Origin: an uncultured Clostridia bacterium | GTDB taxonomy: Bacteria > Bacillota > Clostridia > Oscillospirales > Ruminococcaceae | DNA: 64,000 nt | Direction: 5' to 3' | Assembly (NCBI GenBank): GCA_945829235.1 | Contig: CALZUA010000001.1 | Coordinates: forward strand, 62,001-126,000 | Shown here: piece after piece, positions 23,033 to 31,505 of the stretch | Layout of the letters: every line of letters starts with the position of its first letter | How positions within the stretch are numbered: position 1 is the stretch's first letter | The notes under the pieces: model-generated | Told to the model about the DNA's origin: nothing | What the model saw: the letters and a program-made list of their open reading frames with translations, nothing else | Databases searched by the model: none | Program-made: the position numbers and the translations under genes

Positions 23033-23959
23033 ATGAACATACTTCATTTAAAATACGCGGCGGAAATCGCAAAAACCGGTTCTTTGAACAAAGCGGCGGA
23101 GAACCTCTATATGGGACAGCCGAATTTGAGCCGCGCTATCAAGGAGCTTGAGGCAAATCTCGGGATAACGATTTTCGAGCGTTCTGCGCGCGGAATGACG
23201 GTTACTCCCGAGGGTGAGAAATTCATCGGCTACGCGAACAAGATTTTGACGCAGATTGACGAGGTTGAGGCGATTTACAAGAACGGCTCGTCGATAACGC
23301 AGAATTTCTCGATATCTGTACCGAGAGCAAGCTACATCTCGGAAGCTTTTGTCAATTTCTCCAAAAAAATCAACCAGAACGCGCCTTTTGACCTTGTTTA
23401 CAAGGAAACAAACGCGATGCGCGCGATAAAAAACATACTTGAAGCGGACTATAATCTCGGAATTATACGTTACGCGGAGAACTACGACTCGCATTTCAGA
23501 CAGCTTCTCGCGCAGAAAGGGCTTGTGGGTGAGCTTGTCGCGGAGTTTTTCTATGTGCTGATTATGAGCAAAGAGCACCCGCTTGCCGACAAAGATGATA
23601 TACGCTACGAGGACCTGAAAGCGTACACCGAGATTGCCCACGCTGACCCGTATGTACCGTCATTGCCGCTGGCAACGGTTCGCAAGGAAGAACTGCCCGA
23701 TGATATCGACAAGCGAATTTTTGTTTTTGAGCGAAGCAGTCAGTTTGAGCTGTTAAGCGAGAACACGAACACGTTTATGTGGGTTTCCGCGGCACCGCAG
23801 AAAATTCTCGACAGGTACGGGCTGATACAGAAAAGCTGTCCCGACAACACGCGCCTGTACAAGGACGTTCTCGTTCACCGCAAGGATTACAAGCTAACCG
23901 AGCTGGACAACCTGTTCATCACCGAGTTGACAGCTTCTAAACGAAAAAATATCAAATAA
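23033..23959 (+). CDS. LysR-family transcriptional regulator
   Basis: A 308-residue regulator. The N-terminal winged helix is typical (AAEIAKTGSLNKAAENLYMG then QPNLSRAIKELEANLGITIF), followed by a linker helix and a periplasmic-binding-protein-like effector domain (about 90-295). The inducer cannot be read. LysR proteins often control a divergent neighbour, here the clostripain-like protease. RBS AAAAGGAC. Confidence 0.9.
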   Translation: MNILHLKYAAEIAKTGSLNKAAENLYMGQPNLSRAIKELEANLGITIFERSARGMTVTPEGEKFIGYANKILTQIDEVEAIYKNGSSITQNFSISVPRASYISEAFVNFSKKINQNAPFDLVYKETNAMRAIKNILEADYNLGIIRYAENYDSHFRQLLAQKGLVGELVAEFFYVLIMSKEHPLADKDDIRYEDLKAYTEIAHADPYVPSLPLATVRKEELPDDIDKRIFVFERSSQFELLSENTNTFMWVSAAPQKILDRYGLIQKSCPDNTRLYKDVLVHRKDYKLTELDNLFITELTASKRKNIK

Positions 23960-23998
23960 AAACAGCGCCGCTCTCTCGGGAACGGCGCTTGATTTTTT
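23960..23998. terminator. Bidirectional terminator between lysR and the phosphatase gene
   Basis: AGCGCCG (23964-23970) pairs with CGGCGCT (23983-23989), with TGATTTTTT on the plus side and TGTTTTTA on the minus side. Confidence 0.85.
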
Positions 23999-25169
23999 AG
24001 AAATAGCTTACTTTAATTCGTTTGCCCATCAGCTTCAAACATTTTGACAATTCTTCAACAAGGTTCATCTTGATGTTGAAATTTATCGGCAAATCGGGGT
24101 TCTGGTGAGCGGGATTGACGGCTCTTCCAACGTAGAAGTTGATGTCGGTTGCCTCCTCGAAAAGAAGCTGGCAGATAAGCGCCGCGCCGTCCTTTTTTGT
24201 ACTCCACTTGTCGTAGAGCGCGTTGTCCGCGAGGTAATCCTTCGCGTAGGTCAGCACCTTGTTCACCGTGATAACTCCCTCGGTAACCAAATCCACGCCC
24301 TCAATCTCGGCAATCGGCGGCACATCGGAGCTTTCAAAGTTCAGACTTGCCTTAATGGGCTTGTTGAGATATTTCGCGGCAATGGACGACGTTGTACCGC
24401 CGCAGATAATGTGCTTTCCCTCCTTCGAGAAGAAGAGCGACATCATTCGGTCGCAGTCGTCGCGGTTTGACGGAGGACCGAACAGAATGTTCATCGGTTC
24501 ACGGCGGCGTATTTTAACAACGCAGGCTGTCGCGTCGTCACCGGGCTTGTTCCCGTAAAGCCGCGCGCACTCGTCCACGAGAATTGTGGAGATTGTCTTC
24601 GCCGTGTACCCCGCAAGCGAAATCGGCTCCATAAACGCGGTTATGTCCTTCATCTCCCAGCCAAAGTTGTAGCCCGTGCCGATTCCCGCGTGAGGGCAGC
24701 CATCGCTTACCGCGATAAAATGGTCATTTTCGCGCAGTTTTATCGTTGAACGGAAAATCTTTTTCCCGCCGATGTGCATTTCGGTTGTCGGGTAATCGTA
24801 GTTTTCACCGTCGCGGATAAGGATAACACGCGGGTTGTCGTATTGAATAAGCTCGGCGGTTTCGTTGTTGATGAGGTGAATTATGGTGAACGTGGAATAA
24901 GCAACGCCGCGCTGGCTGTCGATAGGCAGAGTTGCCGCGATTGTTTCAACGCAGTCCTCAATAGTAAGCCCCTCCGCCATCATTGTCGAGATAATTTTCG
25001 AGGTGAGCGTTGAGAGGATACTCGCCTTAACGCCGCTCCCGAGACCGTCCGCAAGCACGATTACCGAAGAGTCCTCGCCCTGCTCGACAACATCAACGTG
25101 GTCGCCGCAGAGCTGTTCTCCGTAATGATTTATGCTCTTGTAACCAATGTCCACGCAAAGATTATTCAT
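23997..25169 (-). CDS. SpoIIE/PP2C-type serine phosphatase partner of the sensory hydrogenase
   Basis: A 390-residue cytosolic protein. Residues ~1-210 form a PP2C/SpoIIE phosphatase domain, with metal-binding blocks VIVLADGLGSGVKAS, AVSDGCPHAGIG and KPGDDATACVVKI. The C-terminal ~180 residues (starting NILFGPPSNRDDCDRM) are a separate domain I cannot name. Start ATG at 25169 has GGAGAG upstream and overlaps the hydrogenase-like gene by 8 nt. PP2C phosphatases beside sensory [FeFe] hydrogenases are a known arrangement in Clostridia, so it probably transmits a hydrogen/redox signal by dephosphorylating a partner; that partner is not in the window. Confidence 0.85.
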   Translation of the reverse strand: MNNLCVDIGYKSINHYGEQLCGDHVDVVEQGEDSSVIVLADGLGSGVKASILSTLTSKIISTMMAEGLTIEDCVETIAATLPIDSQRGVAYSTFTIIHLINNETAELIQYDNPRVILIRDGENYDYPTTEMHIGGKKIFRSTIKLRENDHFIAVSDGCPHAGIGTGYNFGWEMKDITAFMEPISLAGYTAKTISTILVDECARLYGNKPGDDATACVVKIRRREPMNILFGPPSNRDDCDRMMSLFFSKEGKHIICGGTTSSIAAKYLNKPIKASLNFESSDVPPIAEIEGVDLVTEGVITVNKVLTYAKDYLADNALYDKWSTKKDGAALICQLLFEEATDINFYVGRAVNPAHQNPDLPINFNIKMNLVEELSKCLKLMGKRIKVSYF

Positions 25170-26838
25170 CGGAAATACTCTCCTTCAGCTTGGAAAGCGC
25201 AATTTTCGTTTCCGCCGCGGTTTCGCCGAGCAGTGACGCGATTTCCTGAACAATTCTCATCTGCTTCTCGACAACCTTGTCCGCGATTTCCACGGTCTGG
25301 CGGCTGAAATCGTCCTTTTGACGGCGCGCGGTCTGCTCTTCGGTTTCATCGCGCATAATGCAGATTAACAGGTGATAATCCTTGTCGTGAATTATCGTGT
25401 ACTTAACATACTTATTGTATTCGGCAAGATAGGTGCGGAAATCGCGCAAATCCTTGCCGGTGTTGAGAACGTCCATAAACGGCTTCGGGTCCATAATTCT
25501 GATAACCTGTTCGCCGAGAACATCGCTTTCCGAGCGGATATTCATAATTTTTCTCGCGGACGCGTTTATCTGCTGAACCTCGAGATTTTCGTTGAGGACA
25601 AACAGACCGTTCGGGGTGTTGTTTACGATATTGTCGGAGAAGCTCTCCGCCTTGTCCTTGAGGAACGGCAGGCACATCGAAATCTCAGCTTTTCCCTGAT
25701 AAATCGCGATAGCCTTTTCACGGCAGGTATCGTAGCCGCAAGAGCCGCAGTTCAGCTCGTCCGCTTCCTTGAATTTGCCCATCTGCCGCAAAATCGAGCT
25801 GATTTCGGTTTCGGTGGGCGTGGGAAGCTTCTTCTCGATAATGCCAAATTGTTTCCTGATTTCAACCGAGTCGGGCATATCGACATCAAAGTCCTTTTTG
25901 CCCGCGTAGCTTGCGATTGCCGCGTAATCCTTGATAGGCGAGCGGTGATTTTTCTCCATAACAGGCCCGCCGACACAGCTTCCGACACAAGCGGACATCT
26001 CAATAAACGCGTGCTTGATGCCGCCGTTTTCAATTTCGCGGAGCGCCGCTATGCAGTTTTCAACACCGTCAATTGCAAGATATGTATAATCTGCGGCATC
26101 GCATTCCATTGTTTTCAGAATACCGCCGGTTGTCGGGAAAAAGCGCGCGCGGCTCTTTTCCTCGGTATCGCGCTCGGCTTTAAGCTCGATGTGCTCGGCG
26201 TTAAGCCAATTCGTGAGCTCCTCAAACGTGAGCACCGCGTCGGTAATTCCCGCGTAATAATCCGCCTCGTCCTTTTTGGAAACGCAAGGTCCGATAAATA
26301 CGGTTTTCGCGAGGGGATTGCGTTTCTTGATATCCTTGCAGTGCGCCTGCATCGGTGAAAGCACGTCCGCGAGGTAGGGGAGAACGGTCGGGAAATACTT
26401 CTGGATAAGCAGGTTTATCGAGTGACAGCAGGACGAAATCACGATATCGCGCTGTTCATCTTTCAACAGCTTTTCGTATTCCTTTTTAACAATAGTCGCG
26501 CCGATTGCCGTTTCCTCAACGTCAAAAAATCCGAGCTTTTTGAGGGCTTCGCGCATTGACTCAATTCCAACGCCCTTGTAATTCGCGGCAAAGGACGGAG
26601 CAAGGCTTACATAAACGGGCGCGCCGCTTTGCAGAAGAACCTTGACCTTTTCGGTATCGTCCTTGATTTGCTTGGCGTTTTGCGGACAGACAACAAAGCA
26701 TTGTCCGCAAAGAATACACTCGTTTCCGATAATGTGCGCCTGATTGCCCGAGAAGCGGATTGACTTGACGGGGCAGTGACGAATACATTTATAGCAGTTT
26801 TTGCAGTTGGATTTTCTCAGAGTAAGATAATCCGCCAT
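25162..26838 (-). CDS. Sensory (group C-like) [FeFe] hydrogenase with PAS domain
   Basis: A 558-residue modular protein. Two ferredoxin-type [4Fe-4S] motifs open it (CKNCYKCIRHCP, CILCGQCFVVCP). The H-cluster domain follows with non-standard signatures: SSCCHS in place of TSCCPxW, IGPCVSKKDEA for motif 2, and EMSACVGSCVGG for motif 3. All cluster cysteines expected for an H cluster are kept. Next is a four-Cys Fe-S motif (NCGSCGYDTC...C, about 365-395), then a PAS domain (about 400-500) and a coiled tail. This architecture corresponds to the putative H2-sensing hydrogenases rather than catalytic ones. Translationally coupled to the PP2C phosphatase; preceded by a [2Fe-2S] protein. Confidence 0.9.
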   Translation of the reverse strand: MADYLTLRKSNCKNCYKCIRHCPVKSIRFSGNQAHIIGNECILCGQCFVVCPQNAKQIKDDTEKVKVLLQSGAPVYVSLAPSFAANYKGVGIESMREALKKLGFFDVEETAIGATIVKKEYEKLLKDEQRDIVISSCCHSINLLIQKYFPTVLPYLADVLSPMQAHCKDIKKRNPLAKTVFIGPCVSKKDEADYYAGITDAVLTFEELTNWLNAEHIELKAERDTEEKSRARFFPTTGGILKTMECDAADYTYLAIDGVENCIAALREIENGGIKHAFIEMSACVGSCVGGPVMEKNHRSPIKDYAAIASYAGKKDFDVDMPDSVEIRKQFGIIEKKLPTPTETEISSILRQMGKFKEADELNCGSCGYDTCREKAIAIYQGKAEISMCLPFLKDKAESFSDNIVNNTPNGLFVLNENLEVQQINASARKIMNIRSESDVLGEQVIRIMDPKPFMDVLNTGKDLRDFRTYLAEYNKYVKYTIIHDKDYHLLICIMRDETEEQTARRQKDDFSRQTVEIADKVVEKQMRIVQEIASLLGETAAETKIALSKLKESISDE

Positions 26839-26867
26839 AAATCAGTTTCCTCCCTTGATAAATGCGG

Positions 26868-27113
26868 TTACTTGTTGACTTTTGCGAGAATGTTCTCTTT
26901 GAAGAATGTGTCAACGGTTTCGGGAGAAACGGAATAAAATTCGTCATCAACCGTAACGCATACGCCCTGCTGGCACTTGCCCATACAGAAAGTGCCGCCA
27001 AGCTCAACGTAATCGGTGAGACCGTTTTCGTTTACGAGCGACTGAAGTCTTTCAACAACCTGTCTTGAACCCTTTAAGTGGCAGGAACTGCCGATGCAGA
27101 TAGTAACTTTCAT
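26868..27113 (-). CDS. Thioredoxin-like [2Fe-2S] ferredoxin (NuoE-like)
   Basis: An 81-residue protein with the CIGSSCHLKGS and CMGKCQQGV motifs: four cysteines arranged as C-x4-C and C-x3-C, typical of thioredoxin-fold [2Fe-2S] proteins (NuoE/HydC family). ATG 27113 is placed by AAAAAGGAG 7-8 nt upstream; an upstream ATG at 27140 has no ribosome binding site. It stands 29 nt before the sensory hydrogenase and probably passes electrons to it. Confidence 0.85.
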   Translation of the reverse strand: MKVTICIGSSCHLKGSRQVVERLQSLVNENGLTDYVELGGTFCMGKCQQGVCVTVDDEFYSVSPETVDTFFKENILAKVNK

Positions 27114-27143
27114 TTCATAATCTCCTTTTTTAAATAGCATAAA

Positions 27144-27182
27144 TTCGCCGCGCCGCCATTTCTGAGAAAACGGCGCGGCGAA
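27144..27182 (-). terminator. Strong hairpin between the kinase gene and the [2Fe-2S] gene
   Basis: A perfect 12-bp stem (27144-27155 with 27171-27182, nearly all G-C) in the 80-bp gap; on the minus strand it is followed only by TTTATG. No promoter fits between it and the [2Fe-2S] gene, so it may act as a partial terminator that lowers transcription of the hydrogenase genes relative to rex-adhE. Confidence 0.6.
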
Positions 27183-27193
27183 AAGCCTTATTC

Positions 27194-27943
27194 TTATTCG
27201 TAATCTACTACGTCAACCCACGAGAGCAGGAATTCGCGCTCTTTTGCGTTGCCCTTAACGGACTGAGAAGCCGCGACAATCGGCATCCATTTCTGAACGT
27301 ACTGTCTTGCGGTATCGCTCTTCTTGCAGAACAAATCGAGATACTTCTTTGCGCCGTCGATATCGCCGTTGAGCCAGAACAACAGGTAGGTTCTCGCGGC
27401 GTCCGCGGAAGCGTTGCCCTGAGTTGCGTGCGACCAGTCGAGAATGTAGGGCGTGTTGTCCTCGGCGATGATGATGTTGGAAACCCAGAAATCGCCGTGG
27501 CAGAGCTTGTTGTGCTTGGGCATACCCTCAAGACGCGTGTGCAGGTCATAGCGTGTTGTCGCGTCAATTTCAGCCTGTGCGATTTTGCGGTTCATCTTGT
27601 CCTTGAGCTTGTTGAGCATCGGGCAGGTCTTGGACTGAACCAAAAGCTGTAAATCCACGAACATATCGAGATATCTATCCTTCTCGGCGGGGTTTTCCTT
27701 CATCAACTGCGAGAGCGTTTTGCCCTTGATGAACTCGGAAACGATTGCCCATTTACCGTCAACCGTGGTAACCTCAATGATTTTGGGGATATTCAGACCG
27801 GTTTCCTCAACTCTTGCCTGATTGAGAGCCTCGTTGAGGACGTCAGCCTTTGAGTAATCCTCGTTGAACAGCTTTATGCACTTGTCGCCGTCGCGATAAA
27901 TTGTTTTGGTGTTGCGAACCGCAATAACTTTATCAAGATTCAT
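27194..27943 (-). CDS. Aminoglycoside-phosphotransferase/choline-kinase-fold kinase
   Basis: A 249-residue APH-fold kinase. The catalytic loop LCHGDFWVSNII (H-G-D...N) and metal-binding ILDWSHA are intact, as is a Lys in the N lobe (WAIVSEFIKGKTL region). Such proteins phosphorylate small alcohols or sugars; the substrate is unknown and resistance should not be inferred. It follows adhE by 12 nt and so belongs to the rex-adhE transcript, which is an unusual partner. Confidence 0.8.
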   Translation of the reverse strand: MNLDKVIAVRNTKTIYRDGDKCIKLFNEDYSKADVLNEALNQARVEETGLNIPKIIEVTTVDGKWAIVSEFIKGKTLSQLMKENPAEKDRYLDMFVDLQLLVQSKTCPMLNKLKDKMNRKIAQAEIDATTRYDLHTRLEGMPKHNKLCHGDFWVSNIIIAEDNTPYILDWSHATQGNASADAARTYLLFWLNGDIDGAKKYLDLFCKKSDTARQYVQKWMPIVAASQSVKGNAKEREFLLSWVDVVDYE

Positions 27944-27955
27944 ATAACTTCCTCC

Positions 27956-30625
27956 TTACTTGCTCTTCTTGCCGCGAGCTTTTGCAGTTGTCGCGGGAGT
28001 TTCGATTTCGGTGAAATGCTTGCCGCCGTAGTAAGCGTTGAGATACATCTGCTTGATTTCGCTCATCAGCGGGTAGCGCGGGTTAGCGCCGGTGCACTGG
28101 TCGTCGAACGCCTGCTCGGTCATATCGTCGAGTCTGTCGAGGAAGTCCTTCTCATCGATACCGTATTCCTTGATGGAAGTCTTGATGCCAATCTTAGCCT
28201 TGAGGTCGTTGATTGCCTTGATAAGACCTTCGAGCTTTTCTTCATCGTTCTTGCCCTGAATTCCGAGATAATCGGCAACCTCAGCGTAACGAGCAAGAGT
28301 GTGCGGGTGGTCGTACTGCGAGAACGAACCCATCTTTGTGGGAACTTCGCACGCGTTGAAACGGAGAACCTCTTCAATCATCAGCGCGTTTGCAACACCG
28401 TGGGGGAGGTGGTGGAACGCACCGAGCTTGTGTGCCATCGAGTGGCAGACACCGAGGAATGCGTTTGCGAACGCCATACCTGCCATAGTTGCCGCGTTTG
28501 CCATCTTCTCGCGTGCCTCAACATCGGTCTGACCGTTTTCGTAAGCGCGGGGGAGATATTCGAAGATAACCTTGAGTGCGCGGAGTGCAAGACCGTCGGT
28601 ATAATCGGTAGCCATAATGGAAGCGTAAGCCTCGAGCGCGTGAGTTACAGCGTCGATACCGGAAGCAGCGGTAAGTCCCTTGGGTGCGCTCATGTGGAAA
28701 TCGGTGTCGATAATCGCCATATTCGGGAGCAACTCGTAGTCTGCGAGAGGATACTTGATGCCGCTCTTTTCATCGGTGATAACGGCAAACGGAGTAACCT
28801 CGGAGCCTGTACCCGCGGAAGTCGGGATAGCGATGAAGTATGCCTTTTCGCCCATCTTCGGGAAGGTGTAGATACGCTTTCTGATATCCATAAAGCGCAT
28901 TGCCATATCCATAAAGTCAGCCTCGGGGTGCTCGTAGAGAACCCACATAATCTTTGCTGCGTCCATAGCCGAGCCGCCGCCGAGCGCGATGATGCAGTCG
29001 GGAGCAAAAGCGGTCATCTGCTCTGCGCCCTTGATAGCGCAAGCGAGAGTGGGGTCGGGCTCAACGTCGAAGAACGCTGCGTGCTCAATTCCGAGCTCGT
29101 TCAATTTATCGATAATCGGCTGAGCGTAGCCGTTTTTGTACAAGAAGCTGTCGGTAACGATGAAAGCTTTCTTCTTGCCCATAACATTCTTCAGCTCTTC
29201 AAGAGCAACGGGCAGACAGCCTTTCTTTATGTAAACCTTCTGAGGCGTTCTGAACCACAACATATTCTCTCTCCTTTCGGCAACCGTTTTGATGTTCAGC
29301 AGGTGCTTTACTCCGACGTTTTCCGAAACGGAGTTTCCGCCCCAAGAGCCGCAACCCAGCGTGAGCGAGGGCTTGAGCTTGAAGTTGTACAAATCGCCGA
29401 TACCGCCGTGCGAGGAGGGAGTGTTTACGAGAATACGGCAGGTCTTCATTCTCTCGGCAAACTCGTGAATTTTCTCGTCACCGGTTGCCACATCGAGGTA
29501 AATGGAGGAGGTGTGACCGTAGCCGCCGTCTGCGATAAGCTGTTCAGCCTTTGCGAAAGCGTCCTGCAAATCCTTTGCCTTGTACATTGCGAGAACGGGG
29601 GAGAGCTTTTCGTGAGCGAATTCCTCGGACAGCTCAACGCTCTCAACCTCGCCGATGATGATTTTTGTTCCCTCGGGAACGTCAACGCCTGCGAGTTTAG
29701 CGATTGTGTGAGCCTTCTGACCGACAATTTTCGCGTTAAGCGCACCGTTTATGATGATAGTCTTGCGAACCTTTTCGGTTTCCTCGGGATTGAGGAAGTA
29801 GCAACCGCGCGCGATGAACTCTTTCTTAACCTTGTCATAAACGTTCTTGTGAACGATAACCGACTGTTCGGACGCGCAAATCATACCGTTATCAAAGGTC
29901 TTGGAGTGGATAATCGAGCTAACCGCGAGGAGAATATCGGCGGTTTCGTCGATGATAGCGGGGGTGTTGCCTGCGCCTACGCCGAGAGCGGGCTTGCCGC
30001 TGGAGTAAGCCGCCTTAACCATTCCGGGACCGCCTGTTGCGAGGATAATGTCCGCTTCTTTCATAACGAGATTGGTCATCTCAAGCGAAGGCACGTCAAT
30101 CCACGCGATAATTCCCTCGGGAGCGCCCGCCGCAACAGCCGCTTCAAGAACAACCTTTGCCGCTTCGATTGTGGATTTTTTCGCGCGGGGGTGAGGGCTT
30201 ATGATGATACCGTTGCGGGTTTTGAGGCAGATAAGGGTTTTGAAGATAGCGGTAGAGGTGGGGTTTGTGGTCGGGATAACCGCCGCCACAACGCCGATTG
30301 ACTCGGCAACCTTCTTGATACCGTAAGCCTTGTCCTCCTCGATAACGCCGCAGGTCTTTGTATCCTTGTAAGCGTTATAGATGTACTCGGAAGCGTAGTG
30401 GTTCTTGATAACCTTGTCCTCGACCACGCCCATACCGGTTTCCTCGACAGCCATTTTAGCGAGCGGAATTCTCATTTTATCCGCGGCAACGGCTGCTGCC
30501 AGAAAGATTTTGTCAACCTGCTCCTGAGTGTACTCGGCAAACTTCTTCTGCGCTTCTCTTACGCGCGCGAATGCTTGCTCGAGCTTTTCCACGCTGTCAA
30601 CGATGTCATAAGTTTTGTTCTTCAC
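27956..30625 (-). CDS. adhE: Bifunctional acetaldehyde-CoA/alcohol dehydrogenase AdhE
   Basis: Reduces acetyl-CoA to ethanol in two NADH-dependent steps and assembles into spirosomes. 889 residues is typical. The N-terminal aldehyde dehydrogenase half contains the catalytic cysteine in NGMICASEQSV, and the C-terminal iron-dependent alcohol dehydrogenase half shows ALGGGSAMDAAK and the iron-binding GVCHSMAHKLGAFHHLPHG. Translation starts at a GTG (30625) behind ACGGAGG. It follows rex by 17 nt, so it is likely controlled by Rex according to NADH/NAD+ ratio. Confidence 0.96.
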   Translation of the reverse strand: MKNKTYDIVDSVEKLEQAFARVREAQKKFAEYTQEQVDKIFLAAAVAADKMRIPLAKMAVEETGMGVVEDKVIKNHYASEYIYNAYKDTKTCGVIEEDKAYGIKKVAESIGVVAAVIPTTNPTSTAIFKTLICLKTRNGIIISPHPRAKKSTIEAAKVVLEAAVAAGAPEGIIAWIDVPSLEMTNLVMKEADIILATGGPGMVKAAYSSGKPALGVGAGNTPAIIDETADILLAVSSIIHSKTFDNGMICASEQSVIVHKNVYDKVKKEFIARGCYFLNPEETEKVRKTIIINGALNAKIVGQKAHTIAKLAGVDVPEGTKIIIGEVESVELSEEFAHEKLSPVLAMYKAKDLQDAFAKAEQLIADGGYGHTSSIYLDVATGDEKIHEFAERMKTCRILVNTPSSHGGIGDLYNFKLKPSLTLGCGSWGGNSVSENVGVKHLLNIKTVAERRENMLWFRTPQKVYIKKGCLPVALEELKNVMGKKKAFIVTDSFLYKNGYAQPIIDKLNELGIEHAAFFDVEPDPTLACAIKGAEQMTAFAPDCIIALGGGSAMDAAKIMWVLYEHPEADFMDMAMRFMDIRKRIYTFPKMGEKAYFIAIPTSAGTGSEVTPFAVITDEKSGIKYPLADYELLPNMAIIDTDFHMSAPKGLTAASGIDAVTHALEAYASIMATDYTDGLALRALKVIFEYLPRAYENGQTDVEAREKMANAATMAGMAFANAFLGVCHSMAHKLGAFHHLPHGVANALMIEEVLRFNACEVPTKMGSFSQYDHPHTLARYAEVADYLGIQGKNDEEKLEGLIKAINDLKAKIGIKTSIKEYGIDEKDFLDRLDDMTEQAFDDQCTGANPRYPLMSEIKQMYLNAYYGGKHFTEIETPATTAKARGKKSK

Positions 30626-30642
30626 GTTACTTTACCTCCGTT

Positions 30643-31242
30643 TTATATTTGTTGATTTAGATGAGCCAATGATAATGCCAGATTTTCCTGCCTTAACGCC
30701 ACGCCCTTCGGCACTTTCAGGTTAATCGGTGCGAAGCTCCAAACGGCTGTGATACCGTTTTTCACCATCAAATCGCAAACCTCCTGCGCCGCCTCTTTTG
30801 GAACGGTGATGATACCGATTTTGATGCCGTTATCACGGCAAAAGTCCTGCATCTTTTCGAGCGGATAAATCGGTTTTCCCGCCTCCGAGGTTCCCGCAGC
30901 GTCATCGCAGTCGAAAGCGGCGGCGATTTCCAGACCGTAGTCCGAAAAGCCCTCGTAGTCGAGCAGAGCCCGTCCGAGTTTTCCTGCGCCCGCGAGAATT
31001 GCTTGGCAGTGGTTTTTCTGCCCAAGACAGACCTCAAGCCGTTCGATAAGCGCTTTGGTTTCGTAGCCGATTTTAGGGCGGCCTTTTCCGCTTGCGGCAG
31101 CCAAGTCCTTTCGCACCTGAACCTCGCCCAAACCAAGCTCCTCGGCAATTTTTGTCGCAGAGATTGTTTCGGTTTGAACGTCATTCAGATATCGCAGATA
31201 CATCGGCAGTCTGCCGAGAGCGGCTCTTGATACCTCGTTCAT
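30643..31242 (-). CDS. rex: Redox-sensing transcriptional repressor Rex
   Basis: A 199-residue repressor that senses NADH/NAD+. The N-terminal winged helix (SATKIAEELGLGEVQVRKDL, then KGRPKIGY) is followed by the Rossmann nucleotide-binding domain with GAGKLGRALLDY and the C-terminal domain-swapped helix. ATG 31242 is placed by AGGAGGCG. Being first in the operon, it probably regulates itself, adhE and downstream genes. I could not find a clean Rex operator (TTGTGA/TTAACAA palindrome) in front of it. Confidence 0.95.
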   Translation of the reverse strand: MNEVSRAALGRLPMYLRYLNDVQTETISATKIAEELGLGEVQVRKDLAAASGKGRPKIGYETKALIERLEVCLGQKNHCQAILAGAGKLGRALLDYEGFSDYGLEIAAAFDCDDAAGTSEAGKPIYPLEKMQDFCRDNGIKIGIITVPKEAAQEVCDLMVKNGITAVWSFAPINLKVPKGVALRQENLALSLAHLNQQI

Positions 31243-31266
31243 TTCGCCTCCTCCTTCTTTAATTCG

Positions 31267-31295
31267 ATTATATCACAATTTTAACTTTATTGCAA
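31267..31295 (-). promoter_or_regulatory. Promoter of rex-adhE
   Basis: Minus-strand TTGCAA (31290-31295) and TATAAT (31267-31272), spacer 17 bp; the leader is short. Confidence 0.65.
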
Positions 31296-31305
31296 TTGCT
31301 TTTTT

Positions 31306-31408
31306 GATATATCGGTATTATTTATATCGATATACCTCATATTTATCTAAAAACAGATTTCGATAAATATTCGAGTTCACTTAAATGTGGAATAAGAACG
31401 AAATGTTC
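31306..31408. promoter_or_regulatory. Inverted-repeat-rich region between rex and the polymerase gene
   Basis: An AT-rich stretch with several dyads: near-repeats ATATCGGTAT and ATATCGATAT (about 31308-31336), ATTTATC-N14-GATAAAT (31341-31347 and 31362-31368), and GAAC-N5-GTTC (31396-31408). The last resembles the Gram-positive LexA box (GAAC-N4-GTTC) but with one extra central base. These may bind regulators of either divergent transcript. Confidence 0.35.
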
Positions 31409-31433
31409 ACATAAATTTCGTGAAAATTGCCTA

Positions 31434-31462
31434 GTGATTTTTTCGGTGAAATGGGTTATAAT
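31434..31462 (+). promoter_or_regulatory. Possible promoter of the Y-family polymerase gene
   Basis: A good TATAAT (31457-31462) with only a poor -35 (GTGATT at 31434-31439). Confidence 0.45.
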
Positions 31463-31505
31463 ATATTCACAAGAGAAAGTCGTATGAACAAAGTGGGTGA
31501 AAAAT

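Noticed and set aside
27194-27943. Antibiotic-resistance aminoglycoside phosphotransferase
   Set aside because: Only the general APH/choline-kinase fold motifs are seen; the operon with adhE points to metabolism, so resistance is not supported.
27956-30625. Long plus-strand open frame of about 760 codons antisense to adhE (28016-30301)
   Set aside because: It is the mirror of a GC-biased codon pattern in adhE; the product has no recognisable motif, and adhE itself is unmistakable.
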